Source: Chloroflexota bacterium
Lineage (GTDB): Bacteria > Chloroflexota > Anaerolineae > J036 > Brachytrichaceae
Direction of reading: 5' to 3'
Assembly (NCBI GenBank): GCA_023382055.1
Contig: JAMCQN010000147.1
Span: forward strand, 35,899-99,898
Length of the DNA stretch: 64,000 bases
Part shown: piece after piece, positions 26,584 through 34,277 of the stretch
Layout of the letters: each line of letters starts with the position of its first letter
How positions within the stretch are numbered: position 1 is the first letter of the stretch
Notes under the pieces: generated by a model
Told to the model about the DNA's origin: nothing
The model's database searches: none
Seen by the model: only the letters and a program-made list of their open reading frames with translations
Program-made: the position numbers and the translations under genes

Positions 26584-27249
26584 ATGTCACCAATACGAGT
26601 GCTGGTCGTGGATGACCACCCATTATTCCGGCAAGGCGTCCTTTTCACGCTTGGACGCAACCCGGACATAGCCGTTGTGGGAGAGGGCGAGAATGGGCGC
26701 CAGGCAGTGGAAATGTCCCAATTCCTGCATCCCGATGTGCTGCTGCTTGATATCACGATGCCGGAAAGCGATGGACTGCAGGCCGCCGCGGCAGTCAGGC
26801 GCGTATCGCCCGACACGCACATTGTCATCCTCACAGCATCCGAAGAGGGCGACGACCTGATGGCTGCCATGAAGGTCGGCGCGCAGGGCTATGTGGTGAA
26901 AGGCGCAGGCGCCGGTGAGATCGTCACGGCAGTGCTGGCGGCATCGCGGGGAGAGGCCTACATCACCCCTAAAATGGCCGGGAATCTCCTGCGTGAGATG
27001 ACACAGAAACCCGGTAACGATCCCCTGGCTGAACTCACGGAGCGCGAGCGGCAGGTATTAGGGCTCGTCGCGCGCGGATTGAGCAACAAGGAAGTGGGTG
27101 CCGAGTTGGGTCTGGCTGAGAAAACGGTCAAACACTATCTCACATCGGTGCTGCAGAAACTGCACGTGCGCAGCCGTGTCGAAGCCGCCCTGCTGGCTCA
27201 GCGACATGGTATAGGCCAGGATCCTCAGAATTCCAGCGATCCGCGTTGA
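26584..27249 (+). CDS. NarL/FixJ-family response regulator
   Basis: Cognate regulator of the preceding kinase, 221 aa. The receiver domain has acidic D10-D11 and the phosphoacceptor D56 (VLLLDITMP), then the conserved Thr (ILTAS) and Lys (VVKGAG). The LuxR-type helix-turn-helix occupies about 150-215 (LTERERQVLGLVARGLSNKEVG, LAEKTVKHYL). It probably binds DNA as a phosphorylated dimer. The next gene (doxX-like) and a palindrome downstream at 27274-27297 are possible local targets, but this is not shown. Confidence 0.94.
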   Translation: MSPIRVLVVDDHPLFRQGVLFTLGRNPDIAVVGEGENGRQAVEMSQFLHPDVLLLDITMPESDGLQAAAAVRRVSPDTHIVILTASEEGDDLMAAMKVGAQGYVVKGAGAGEIVTAVLAASRGEAYITPKMAGNLLREMTQKPGNDPLAELTERERQVLGLVARGLSNKEVGAELGLAEKTVKHYLTSVLQKLHVRSRVEAALLAQRHGIGQDPQNSSDPR

Positions 27250-27273
27250 GATTGGAACGCTTCCCCTGATTCG

Positions 27274-27297
27274 TTCATCAGACCAAGGTCTGATGAA
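27274..27297. repeat. 11-bp inverted repeat between response regulator and DoxX gene
   Basis: TTCATCAGACC (27274-27284) and GGTCTGATGAA (27287-27297) form a perfect 11-bp stem with a 2-nt gap. There is no U-tract, so it is either a weak terminator for the two-component operon or an operator. A NarL-like heptamer TACCCAT lies just downstream at about 27311-27317, ahead of the DoxX gene. Confidence 0.45.
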
Positions 27298-27422
27298 GTC
27301 ATATACCTACTACCCATATTCATATAGCAGGCTGCACCTGCCCGAATGCACCGGCGCTGGGTATAGTCACACCATCTTTACAGTTTTTGAACCAAACAAA
27401 AAAGGGATATGAGGTAAGCAGA

Positions 27423-28019
27423 ATGACTAACATAAAGAATCCAAAGACCGTAGGTGGTCGTGTAATTGAAGACCCGAAGATCGCCAGATTCTTGTTTTCC
27501 GACGTTCGTATGAGCTGGGTGTGGCTTGTCCTGCGCGTCTGGTTGGGTTATCAGTGGATTGATGCCTCGCTGCACAAAGTCACGAATCCGGACTGGGTGA
27601 GTACCGGTAATGCCCTGAAAGGATTCTGGTCGGGTGCAGTGACTGTCAAGAACGGCAGCGGACCCATCGCTTTCGGTTGGTATCGCAACTTCCTGAACTA
27701 CCTGCTGAACACGCAGGCCTACACCTGGTTCGGTAAGCTGGTGGCCTATGGCGAGTTGCTGATCGGAATCGGCCTGGTCGTCGGAGCGTTTGTAGGCATC
27801 GCAGCATTCTTTGGCGCGCTGATGAACTTCAACTTCATTATGGCCGGGTCAGCCAGCACCAACGGTTTGCTGCTACTCGCCGCACTGCTGCTCGTAATGG
27901 CCTGGAAGATCGCCGGTTATATCGGCGCCGACTACTTCCTGCTGCGTTTTGTCGGCGTGCCCTGGAAGATTCGGGAATCGGAAGAAGCACAGCCCGTACC
28001 GGCGCACGCCGCCAGATAA
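27423..28019 (+). CDS. DoxX-family membrane protein
   Basis: A 198-aa integral membrane protein with four helices in the DoxX pattern: an early RVWLGYQWIDASLHK, then KLVAYGELLIGIGLVVGAF and GALMNFNFIMAG. It is nearest the thiosulfate:quinone oxidoreductase DoxD/DoxX-type subunits, though most homologues have no proven function. The ATG at 27423 is supported by GAGGTAAG at 27411-27418; an upstream TTG is disfavoured. It is followed by a strong terminator. Confidence 0.87.
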   Translation: MTNIKNPKTVGGRVIEDPKIARFLFSDVRMSWVWLVLRVWLGYQWIDASLHKVTNPDWVSTGNALKGFWSGAVTVKNGSGPIAFGWYRNFLNYLLNTQAYTWFGKLVAYGELLIGIGLVVGAFVGIAAFFGALMNFNFIMAGSASTNGLLLLAALLLVMAWKIAGYIGADYFLLRFVGVPWKIRESEEAQPVPAHAAR

Positions 28020-28043
28020 GCAGAACAAGCACGACTGCATGAG

Positions 28044-28078
28044 GATAAACCCCACACTGGGTGGGGTTTATCGTTTTT
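28044..28078 (+). terminator. Rho-independent terminator after DoxX gene
   Basis: GATAAACCCCAC (28044-28055) pairs with GTGGGGTTTATC (28061-28072) around a 5-nt loop, followed by GTTTTT. It lies 25 nt after the DoxX stop and 18 nt before the SIS gene ATG, so it separates the two units. Confidence 0.9.
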
Positions 28079-28095
28079 CCAGTAAGATAATCAGT

Positions 28096-29205
28096 ATGTC
28101 ATCACAAAACTCGACATCCACTAATCCGCCTGTTGCGGGCGCCTACACGCGAGCGGAGATTCTCAGCCAACCTGGAAGCTGGCAGTCAGCTATAGATGCA
28201 GTGATCTCACGGCAGACGGATCTTAAAACGTTATTTGCACAGCATCGCGATCGCCCCGTCGTATTCGTCGGCTGCGGATCGCCCTATTACCTGGATATGA
28301 GCGCGGCAGCGACCTATCGGACGCTGACCGGCAAATGGGCGATAGCCGTACCAGCCTCGGAGATACTGTTCAACCTGTCGAATGTGATTCCAGGCGCACT
28401 TGCTCCACTCGTGGTTGCCGTCAGCCGCAGCGGTGAGACGAGTGAGTTGATGGCTGCCTGCCGCATGCTCAAAGCAGAGCGCAGTTGCCCCGTCGTCGCT
28501 ATCACGGTATCAGAAAACACCACGCTCAGTCAAATCGCCGATGTGACGGTATATATTCCTCATGCCGCAGAACGGAGCGTCGCGCAAACACGTTCGTTCG
28601 CGGCTATGCTGGTTGCGACGCTGGCGACTGTTGCACTGGCAGCCGGTAGAACCGACCTCCTGGGCGAATTGCAGGCGGCCGCCGGCCAGGGCGATGCTTA
28701 CCTGCAACGCATCGAACCGCCCATCGCACAAATCATCGGGCGCGGGTTTGATCGCATGTTCTTCCTGGGATCGGGTCTGCGCAACGGCCTGGCGCATGAA
28801 GGCTCGCTGAAGATGAAGGAGATGTCGCTCAGCAATTCGGAGCCATTCCACTTCATGGAATTCCGGCACGGACCGCAATCGATGATCGATGAGCACACGC
28901 TGGTGGTCGGGCTGGTATCGCAACACGCCAGGACTGCGGAGATCCAGGTGCTGCATGAGATGGTCTCTCTCGGTGGCACAGTGGTCGCCATTCAACCGCC
29001 CTCAGATGATCCAGCAACAGCGCCTTTTACGAAGATTACGCTGCCCGCTGGTTTTTCCGAAGTAGCAGGGCTTGTCTTTTACATGCCCGTGCTGCATCTG
29101 CTGGCCTATCACCAGGCGATGCGCAAGGGTCTGAACTGCGACAGCCCGCGCAATCTGCATGCCTGGATCAAGCTGCCCGATGTCAGCCCGTTATCCGGAC
29201 AATAA
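28096..29205 (+). CDS. SIS-domain aminosugar isomerase/deaminase (GlmS C-terminal-like)
   Basis: A 369-aa cytosolic protein with two sugar-isomerase (SIS) domains and no N-terminal glutaminase cysteine, so it is not a full GlmS. First SIS: FVGCGSPYYLDMS and VSRSGETSELM. Second SIS: FLGSGLRNGLAHEGSLKMKEMS and EFRHGPQSM. This layout is shared by AgaS, NagB-II (glucosamine-6-phosphate deaminase) and fructoselysine-6-P deglycase-like enzymes. The convergent neighbour nagA makes a NagB-II role (GlcN-6-P to Fru-6-P plus ammonia) the best guess. The ATG at 28096 follows the terminator; the longer frame runs through it and is rejected. Confidence 0.88.
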   Translation: MSSQNSTSTNPPVAGAYTRAEILSQPGSWQSAIDAVISRQTDLKTLFAQHRDRPVVFVGCGSPYYLDMSAAATYRTLTGKWAIAVPASEILFNLSNVIPGALAPLVVAVSRSGETSELMAACRMLKAERSCPVVAITVSENTTLSQIADVTVYIPHAAERSVAQTRSFAAMLVATLATVALAAGRTDLLGELQAAAGQGDAYLQRIEPPIAQIIGRGFDRMFFLGSGLRNGLAHEGSLKMKEMSLSNSEPFHFMEFRHGPQSMIDEHTLVVGLVSQHARTAEIQVLHEMVSLGGTVVAIQPPSDDPATAPFTKITLPAGFSEVAGLVFYMPVLHLLAYHQAMRKGLNCDSPRNLHAWIKLPDVSPLSGQ

Positions 29206-29208
29206 CGC

Positions 29209-30363
29209 TCACGGCCGGTTGTACACGATCCTGCCGCCGACGATGGTCGTTTGTACCTGTAGTTGGTTATCCAGGATCGTGATATCGGCATCGTAACCGG
29301 GCGCCAGGTTGCCCTTGCGGTCACCCAGCTTGATCGACGCCGCCGGCGTCAGCCCACACATCATAACCGCTTCATTCAGAGTGCAGCCGGTCGCTGTCAT
29401 GATGTTGCGCATCGCCGTATCAAGCGTGAGCGTCGAGCCCGCCAGGCTGCCGCTGGCCGTGCGCGCCTGGCCATCGCGCACGGTGATCGTCTGTGGACCC
29501 AGTTTATAAGCGCCGTCGCCCAAGCCTACAGCTTCCATGGCATCGGTGATCAACGCAAGTTTCGCCGGCGTCTTGCACTTGTAGATGATATTCATCACCG
29601 CCGGATGCACGTGCACGTTGTCTGCGATCAGTTGCGCCACAACGTTGTCATTTGCCAGCACGGCGCCGGCAACGCCCGGTTCGCGATGATGCAGTCCGCG
29701 CATGCCGTTGAACGTATGGGTCGCCTGCGAGACGCCGCGCATGAAACAGCGCTGCGCCGTTGCATAATCGGCGTCGCTGTGGCCGATCGCCACAGTCACA
29801 TTCGACAGGAGCGCCTCGTCAATCAAGTCGGCATTGGCCGCGATCTCCGGCGCAATTGTAATCAGGCGCGCGATGCCGCGCTCAAACCAACTGCAGTACT
29901 CTTCGCGGTTGGCCGGTCGGATCAAGTCCGGAAACTGCGCGCCGCACTGTTTGACATTCAGGTAAGGTCCTTCGATATGCGCACCCAGAATCTGGGCTCC
30001 GGACGTGCCGCGCGACATCATGACCTTGATATTGTCCAGAGCAGCGTCGATCTCGGCGCGCGCAGCGGTCATCGTGGTGGGAACGAAGCTGGTAACGCCA
30101 TGGCTGGCAAAGAAACGGGACATGGCTTCCAGTGCTTCAGGCGTAGCGTCCATGGTGTCATGATCCAGCGCGCCATGAACGTGGATATCGACAAAACCTG
30201 GAACTACCGTGCGGTCGCCGGCGTCGACATAGGTTGCATCCGACGGTATATCCGCCGCTGCGGTAATCCGTTTGATGACGCCGTCTTGCGCCAGTATATA
30301 CACGTTGTGTTGTGTCTCAGTGGGCATGACCAGCGTGCCGCATCGCACCACCAGTGTTGACAT
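29209..30363 (-). CDS. nagA: N-acetylglucosamine-6-phosphate deacetylase
   Basis: Amidohydrolase-fold enzyme of 384 aa that removes acetate from GlcNAc-6-P. The metal site residues are His61 and His63 (DIHVHGALDHD), Glu131 (AHIEGPYLN), then His in IGHSD and HTFNGM, and the catalytic Asp in LITDAM. AAGGAGTC precedes the ATG. It faces the SIS gene tail to tail with a 3-nt gap. Together they could form the two-step GlcNAc-6-P to Fru-6-P pathway. Confidence 0.93.
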   Translation of the reverse strand: MSTLVVRCGTLVMPTETQHNVYILAQDGVIKRITAAADIPSDATYVDAGDRTVVPGFVDIHVHGALDHDTMDATPEALEAMSRFFASHGVTSFVPTTMTAARAEIDAALDNIKVMMSRGTSGAQILGAHIEGPYLNVKQCGAQFPDLIRPANREEYCSWFERGIARLITIAPEIAANADLIDEALLSNVTVAIGHSDADYATAQRCFMRGVSQATHTFNGMRGLHHREPGVAGAVLANDNVVAQLIADNVHVHPAVMNIIYKCKTPAKLALITDAMEAVGLGDGAYKLGPQTITVRDGQARTASGSLAGSTLTLDTAMRNIMTATGCTLNEAVMMCGLTPAASIKLGDRKGNLAPGYDADITILDNQLQVQTTIVGGRIVYNRP

Positions 30364-30424
30364 GGCTTGACTCCTTATCGATCCAGCAGGATCTCAGGTG
30401 ACATTGTAATATGAGGGGATTGCC

Positions 30425-31474
30425 ATGAACACCAAACTGATTTTATCGGCGCTAGTGTGTCTATCCGTTACAGCCTGCAGCCAGGCGGCGCCGCTCGCAA
30501 CACCCACACTGTCATTGAAAGCTACGCCGCAAGCCACTCGCACCTTAACGAGCATCCCAACCATAACATCAACCCCGACTCCCGCTCCTGCGACGCCGAC
30601 ACCGCGCCCCACGGCCACTGCAACAACAGTGCCGACCAGCACACCCACCCCACCGATCAGCGATGCCGTGCTGATCGCCGGCGGGGATATTGCCAGTTGC
30701 GATAACACGGGCGGCGCACAGACAGCAGCGCTATTGAAGAACATCACCGGCACTATCGCTACACTCGGCGACACGGCCTACCAGACCGGCAGCCCACAGG
30801 AGTTCGCTAAATGCTACGCGCCAACCTGGGGGCAATTTAAGGATCGCACGCGGCCCGCGCCCGGCAATCATGATTACGTCACCAAAGGCGCCGCCGGGTA
30901 CTATGGCTTCTTCGGCGCCGCTGCGGGTGATCCCGCTAAAGGTTACTACAGCTACACCCTGGGGCAGTGGCACATTATCGCCTTGAACAGCAACTGCGAA
31001 TCCGTCAAAGGCGGCTGCGGCGGCCAGTCACCACAAGTTCGGTGGCTTATTGCAGACCTGACCGCACATCCTGCCGCCTGCGTGCTGGCGTACTGGCATC
31101 ATCCACAGTTCAGTTCCGGCCCGCACGGCGCCGCGCCCGATGAGGATGTCAGCGCGTTCTGGAAGGCCTTGTATAGCGCCGGCGCCGATATCGTGTTGAA
31201 TGGGCACGACCATATCTATGAGCGTTTTGCGCCGCAGGACCCTGATGGCGCGCCTGATCCAGCGCGCGGCATCCGCGAGTTCGTCGTCGGCACGGCCGGC
31301 GTCGGGCATTATGGCATCGCCAGCATCAAGCCCAACAGTCAAGTGCGCAACACCGACACCTTCGGTGTGCTGAAACTGACATTACATGCAACCAGCTACG
31401 ATTGGCAGTTCATCCCGGTCGCCGGCAAGACTTTCACCGACCACGGCTCAGGGCAGTGTCGCCCCAAGCCATAA
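30425..31474 (+). CDS. Secreted metallophosphoesterase lipoprotein
   Basis: A 349-aa calcineurin-type phosphoesterase. The N-terminus is a lipoprotein signal (lipobox VTAC), followed by a Thr/Pro-rich linker to about residue 77. The two-metal site is complete: AGGDIASC, LGDTAYQTGS, GNHDY, a central YWHHPQFSSG, and NGHDHIYER. This pattern is close to purple acid phosphatase/alkaline phosphatase-type secreted enzymes that scavenge phosphate. Transcription probably ends at the hairpin overlapping its stop. Confidence 0.9.
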   Translation: MNTKLILSALVCLSVTACSQAAPLATPTLSLKATPQATRTLTSIPTITSTPTPAPATPTPRPTATATTVPTSTPTPPISDAVLIAGGDIASCDNTGGAQTAALLKNITGTIATLGDTAYQTGSPQEFAKCYAPTWGQFKDRTRPAPGNHDYVTKGAAGYYGFFGAAAGDPAKGYYSYTLGQWHIIALNSNCESVKGGCGGQSPQVRWLIADLTAHPAACVLAYWHHPQFSSGPHGAAPDEDVSAFWKALYSAGADIVLNGHDHIYERFAPQDPDGAPDPARGIREFVVGTAGVGHYGIASIKPNSQVRNTDTFGVLKLTLHATSYDWQFIPVAGKTFTDHGSGQCRPKP

Positions 31475-31490
31475 CGGCCTGGGGCTTTTG
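31461..31490 (+). terminator. Rho-independent terminator overlapping the phosphoesterase stop
   Basis: GCCCCAAGCC (31461-31470) pairs with GGCCTGGGGC (31476-31485) with one mismatch around ATAAC, followed by TTTT. The hairpin starts inside the last codons of the gene. Confidence 0.7.
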
Positions 31491-31512
31491 CGTTCCCCGG
31501 CAGCACCCGCAC

Positions 31513-31692
31513 TCACGATATAACCGGGAAATAGACGGTGTAACGCTCATCGCGTATCTCGTGCAGCAGGTTCTCGCTGCTCAGGCTCATCATGTACCTG
31601 CGGTTCAGCGCATAACGCTGTTTGAACATGCTGGGGAGGAGCTGCACGCGATCCGTTGCCATCGGTTGGAACGTGTATTGCATGGCGTTCAT
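31513..31692 (-). pseudogene. 59-codon mini-ORF resembling joined ends of a DUF1680 (GH127-like) glycosidase
   Basis: The first 45 or so residues (FQPMATDRVQLLPSMFKQRY, then LNRRYMMSLSSENLL) resemble the start of DUF1680/beta-L-arabinofuranosidase-type proteins. The last ones (RDERYTVYFPVI) resemble the HDARYxxY segment found late in the same family. About 500 residues would be missing between, with the frame kept. It is divergent from the Gfo/Idh gene at 31740, with a shared promoter region. Identification is by eye from motif memory; no parent is in this window. Confidence 0.4.
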
Positions 31693-31697
31693 TTTCG

Positions 31698-31724
31698 CCC
31701 ATTTTGCTACATTGATAAAATGGG
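31698..31724. promoter_or_regulatory. Inverted repeat, putative operator in divergent promoter
   Basis: CCCATTTT (31698-31705) and AAAATGGG (31717-31724) are perfect inverted arms with 19 nt between centres, ending 15 nt before the Gfo/Idh ATG at 31740. The right arm overlaps a possible -10 (GATAAAAT). This spacing suits a dimeric helix-turn-helix repressor such as LacI or GntR types; no candidate regulator is nearby. Confidence 0.45.
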
Positions 31725-31739
31725 TTGAGGAGGAATCTC

Positions 31740-32939
31740 ATGTCCCAGATAAAAGCCCCTCTCCGCGTCGCGATCATCGGCACAGCCCGCCGTTCGGATT
31801 ACCTGTATGGACCTATTCTGGCCGCATTACCCGATAAGGTCCAACTCGTCTCGGTGTGGGGTCGCAGCCCCGACTCTGCCCGCAGACTGGGTGAAAGCCT
31901 CGGCGCTCCCTGGTTCACCGATCTCGACAAGCTGGTGCGCGAAACCGCGCCGCAGGTTGGCATCGTATCGGTCAACTACAACGCGAATGGACAGGTCGGC
32001 CTGATGGCTGTCCAGGCCGGTCTGCACGTGTTGCTGGAGACGCCCATCGCGCATAAGCTGAGCGAAGCCGATGCCATCATTGCGGAAGCGGCGCGGCGCG
32101 GTTTGAAGGTCGAGGTGGCGGAGCAGTTCCATCGCCGTCCGCTGGAGCAGATCAAATTGAAGCTGATCGACGCCGGTATTTTCGGACGTGTCTACTCCTC
32201 TTTCAACGATTTTGCCGGTCACGGCTACCACGGGGTAAGCGTCATGCGCAGCTACCTGGGCTTTGGCGCGCGACCCATCCAGGTAACCGGCGCCGTACGC
32301 AAGTATGACCTGGCCGAACACTGGTCGCGCCTGAGCAACACGACGACCGCGCGTTCAGAAACGCAGGAGCATGCCATCGTTGAGTTTGAGGGCGGGCAGG
32401 TCGGCATTTTCCACTGGACTGATGTTGGATATGACTCACCCTTGCGATGGTGGCGCAGCAGCCGTTTCCTGGCCGAGCGCGGGATGGGGATTACTGTCGG
32501 CGTCGGGCTGGACGTGGAGGAGCGCCTCAGCACGCTCAGCAGCGATGGCGAAGCCGCGCAATTCATCGCGCTGGAACGGCGCTGGGAGCGCGTCGATGGC
32601 GGCGCGCTGGAAGCGATGGTCGCCCACACCTCGAATCCCGAACGTCCGACGGTGACATGGCAGAATCCTTTCCGCCCGGTTCGCCAGGGCCATGGCCCGC
32701 AATGGCACGATGATGAAATCGGGGTAGCCGGCTGTCTGCTCAGCCTGGTGGACGCCGTGCAATCAGACACACAGCCGACCTATGGCGCGCAGCAGGCCAG
32801 GCTGGATCAGGAAATTATCCTGGCAATCAGACAGTCCTCTCAACAGGGCGGACAGCCGGTCAAATTGCCATTGGATCCAGCCAATTTGTTCGTTGGTGGC
32901 GCCTTCTCTGGCCGCGTAGACATTGATAAATACAGCTGA
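31740..32939 (+). CDS. Gfo/Idh/MocA-family oxidoreductase
   Basis: A 399-aa NAD(P)-dependent sugar-type dehydrogenase. The Rossmann fold starts PLRVAIIGTARRSDY, a variant lacking the third glycine of GxGxxG. The usual EKP is replaced by ETPIA near residue 102. The C-terminal substrate domain contains YHGVSVMRSYLG and the HDDEIG segment. The ATG at 31740 has GAGGAGGA 5-12 nt upstream. The altered EKP lysine suggests that it may not be a standard dehydrogenase of this family. Confidence 0.82.
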   Translation: MSQIKAPLRVAIIGTARRSDYLYGPILAALPDKVQLVSVWGRSPDSARRLGESLGAPWFTDLDKLVRETAPQVGIVSVNYNANGQVGLMAVQAGLHVLLETPIAHKLSEADAIIAEAARRGLKVEVAEQFHRRPLEQIKLKLIDAGIFGRVYSSFNDFAGHGYHGVSVMRSYLGFGARPIQVTGAVRKYDLAEHWSRLSNTTTARSETQEHAIVEFEGGQVGIFHWTDVGYDSPLRWWRSSRFLAERGMGITVGVGLDVEERLSTLSSDGEAAQFIALERRWERVDGGALEAMVAHTSNPERPTVTWQNPFRPVRQGHGPQWHDDEIGVAGCLLSLVDAVQSDTQPTYGAQQARLDQEIILAIRQSSQQGGQPVKLPLDPANLFVGGAFSGRVDIDKYS

Positions 32940-33134
32940 CTGAGGCGTTCGATATTGGCGCGCCACAGCCTGCAAGCGTCGCAGTGCGCGGCCAGTCCAC
33001 TGGGCGTCCTACGCGTCGTGACGACTCGCAGGAGTTATGGCGTCAAACGCTACGCGCAAGCTCCGCGCCGGCAGGACCTCGAGATCGAGTCCTGTGCCGC
33101 ATCTGCAGGTATCCCGATGGCGCTTCCAGTCAGA

Positions 33135-33154
33135 ACCTTCTGTGCCACAATGGC
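33135..33154 (-). repeat. 20-nt dispersed repeat, copy 2
   Basis: Exact reverse complement of 195-214. On the minus strand it lies in a 37-codon frame (33163 to 33050) starting MQSAIVAQKVLTG. The gap 32940-33209 contains no other recognisable gene; this frame is probably a remnant and not functional. Confidence 0.5.
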
Positions 33155-33209
33155 CGACTGCATGATGCAACGCCCAATTGTCAAGCAACCTGCCATCCAG
33201 ACATCCAAA

Positions 33210-34202
33210 TTATTGTGCCGGCGTCGACGTTGGGGTTGGCACAGCCGTCGGCGGGAGCTTCAGGAAACTCTGCCGGCTGGACGTGACGAACGCGTCCAGT
33301 TCATAACTTCCTACGCGCACGTAATACGGCGACTCGTTCGACGCGACCGTATAACTGTTCTCGGCGCTATCTTTCATTCCAATCTGGATTACAACCGGCT
33401 TGATACTCACCGTAGCCGTCGGTTGCAGCGTCAGCGTAATAGTGGCAGCGGGCGACGTCAACCCGAATTCAGGTTTCAAGCTCTGTCCAAGCGGTCGGAT
33501 GAGCGACAGCGGCGTAATCTGCCCCACCATACTCGTGATTTTTGCAGCGTCGAACGTTTCACCGCTATTCAGCCCTTTCATCTGCCAGGCGTTCGCTGCG
33601 TCTTTCGCAAATGAGAACGAGCCATTCGCATTCGTGATGTCCACTGCAGTCACCTGATCGGGCAGCATGGCGATATAGGTCGGGTTAATCCAATTGACCG
33701 CATCGGGCGCCGCATCACTGCTGCTGAGACCGTCGACCAGATAAACCTCTTTGGCGCCGTCGGCGCGCACGTGCACCGACCCCGCAGACGGCGACGTGCC
33801 GATCAGCAGGACGTGAGAGTCGCCATTAGCCAGTTTGAACACTACCTTCTGTGCAAATTGGTTATCAGCGACCTGCAATCTCGCATAACTGGCCGGTGTT
33901 TGCGCGATCAATCGTCCGGTCTCGATTTTCAACACTTTATCCAGAAACGCTGTGATTTTTGTCGCATCGGCAGGATAGTTGCCGGCCTGCGGCATAACCC
34001 AGTTTGTCTCATTCCTGGTCAGATCGATAGTCTTTCCGGTCGGGTCCTGCAATGTAACCTGTGTGATATCAGTCGCCTTGACGGCGCCGAAGATCGGTTT
34101 GCCCGGCACAGTCGTCGCCGTAGCGCGCAACGAAGCCAGTAGAACAATCAGGATTACCTGCGCCAGCAATGCGACCGTCAAAAAACCATTGCGTCGATTC
34201 AT
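33210..34202 (-). CDS. DUF4340-domain protein of Gld-type ABC cluster
   Basis: A 330-aa protein with one N-terminal transmembrane helix (about 5-25) and an extracytoplasmic beta-rich region with two repeats. Each repeat carries the DUF4340 pattern: LTRNETNWVMPQAGNYPADATKI first and FAKDAANAWQMKGLNSGETFDAAKI second. The C-terminal tail is Pro/Thr-rich. DUF4340 genes usually follow GldF/GldG-like genes in an ABC-2 type exporter cluster, as here. It is 75 nt downstream of the permease fusion. Its substrate and mechanism are unknown. Confidence 0.85.
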   Translation of the reverse strand: MNRRNGFLTVALLAQVILIVLLASLRATATTVPGKPIFGAVKATDITQVTLQDPTGKTIDLTRNETNWVMPQAGNYPADATKITAFLDKVLKIETGRLIAQTPASYARLQVADNQFAQKVVFKLANGDSHVLLIGTSPSAGSVHVRADGAKEVYLVDGLSSSDAAPDAVNWINPTYIAMLPDQVTAVDITNANGSFSFAKDAANAWQMKGLNSGETFDAAKITSMVGQITPLSLIRPLGQSLKPEFGLTSPAATITLTLQPTATVSIKPVVIQIGMKDSAENSYTVASNESPYYVRVGSYELDAFVTSSRQSFLKLPPTAVPTPTSTPAQ

Positions 34203-34277
34203 TCTTTCGATTCTCCGTGTCAGGGCTTGAAGTTGCCCAGGTACGACTCTGTGGGCATCGAGTGATTGTTCAATCTA

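Noticed and set aside
25518-26870. Long antisense open frame over the histidine kinase
   Set aside because: Runs opposite to an intact kinase with all motifs and shows no recognisable family; a shadow of GC-rich codon use.
29263-30360. Long open frame antisense to nagA
   Set aside because: Arg/His-rich composition with no motif; nagA on the other strand is complete.
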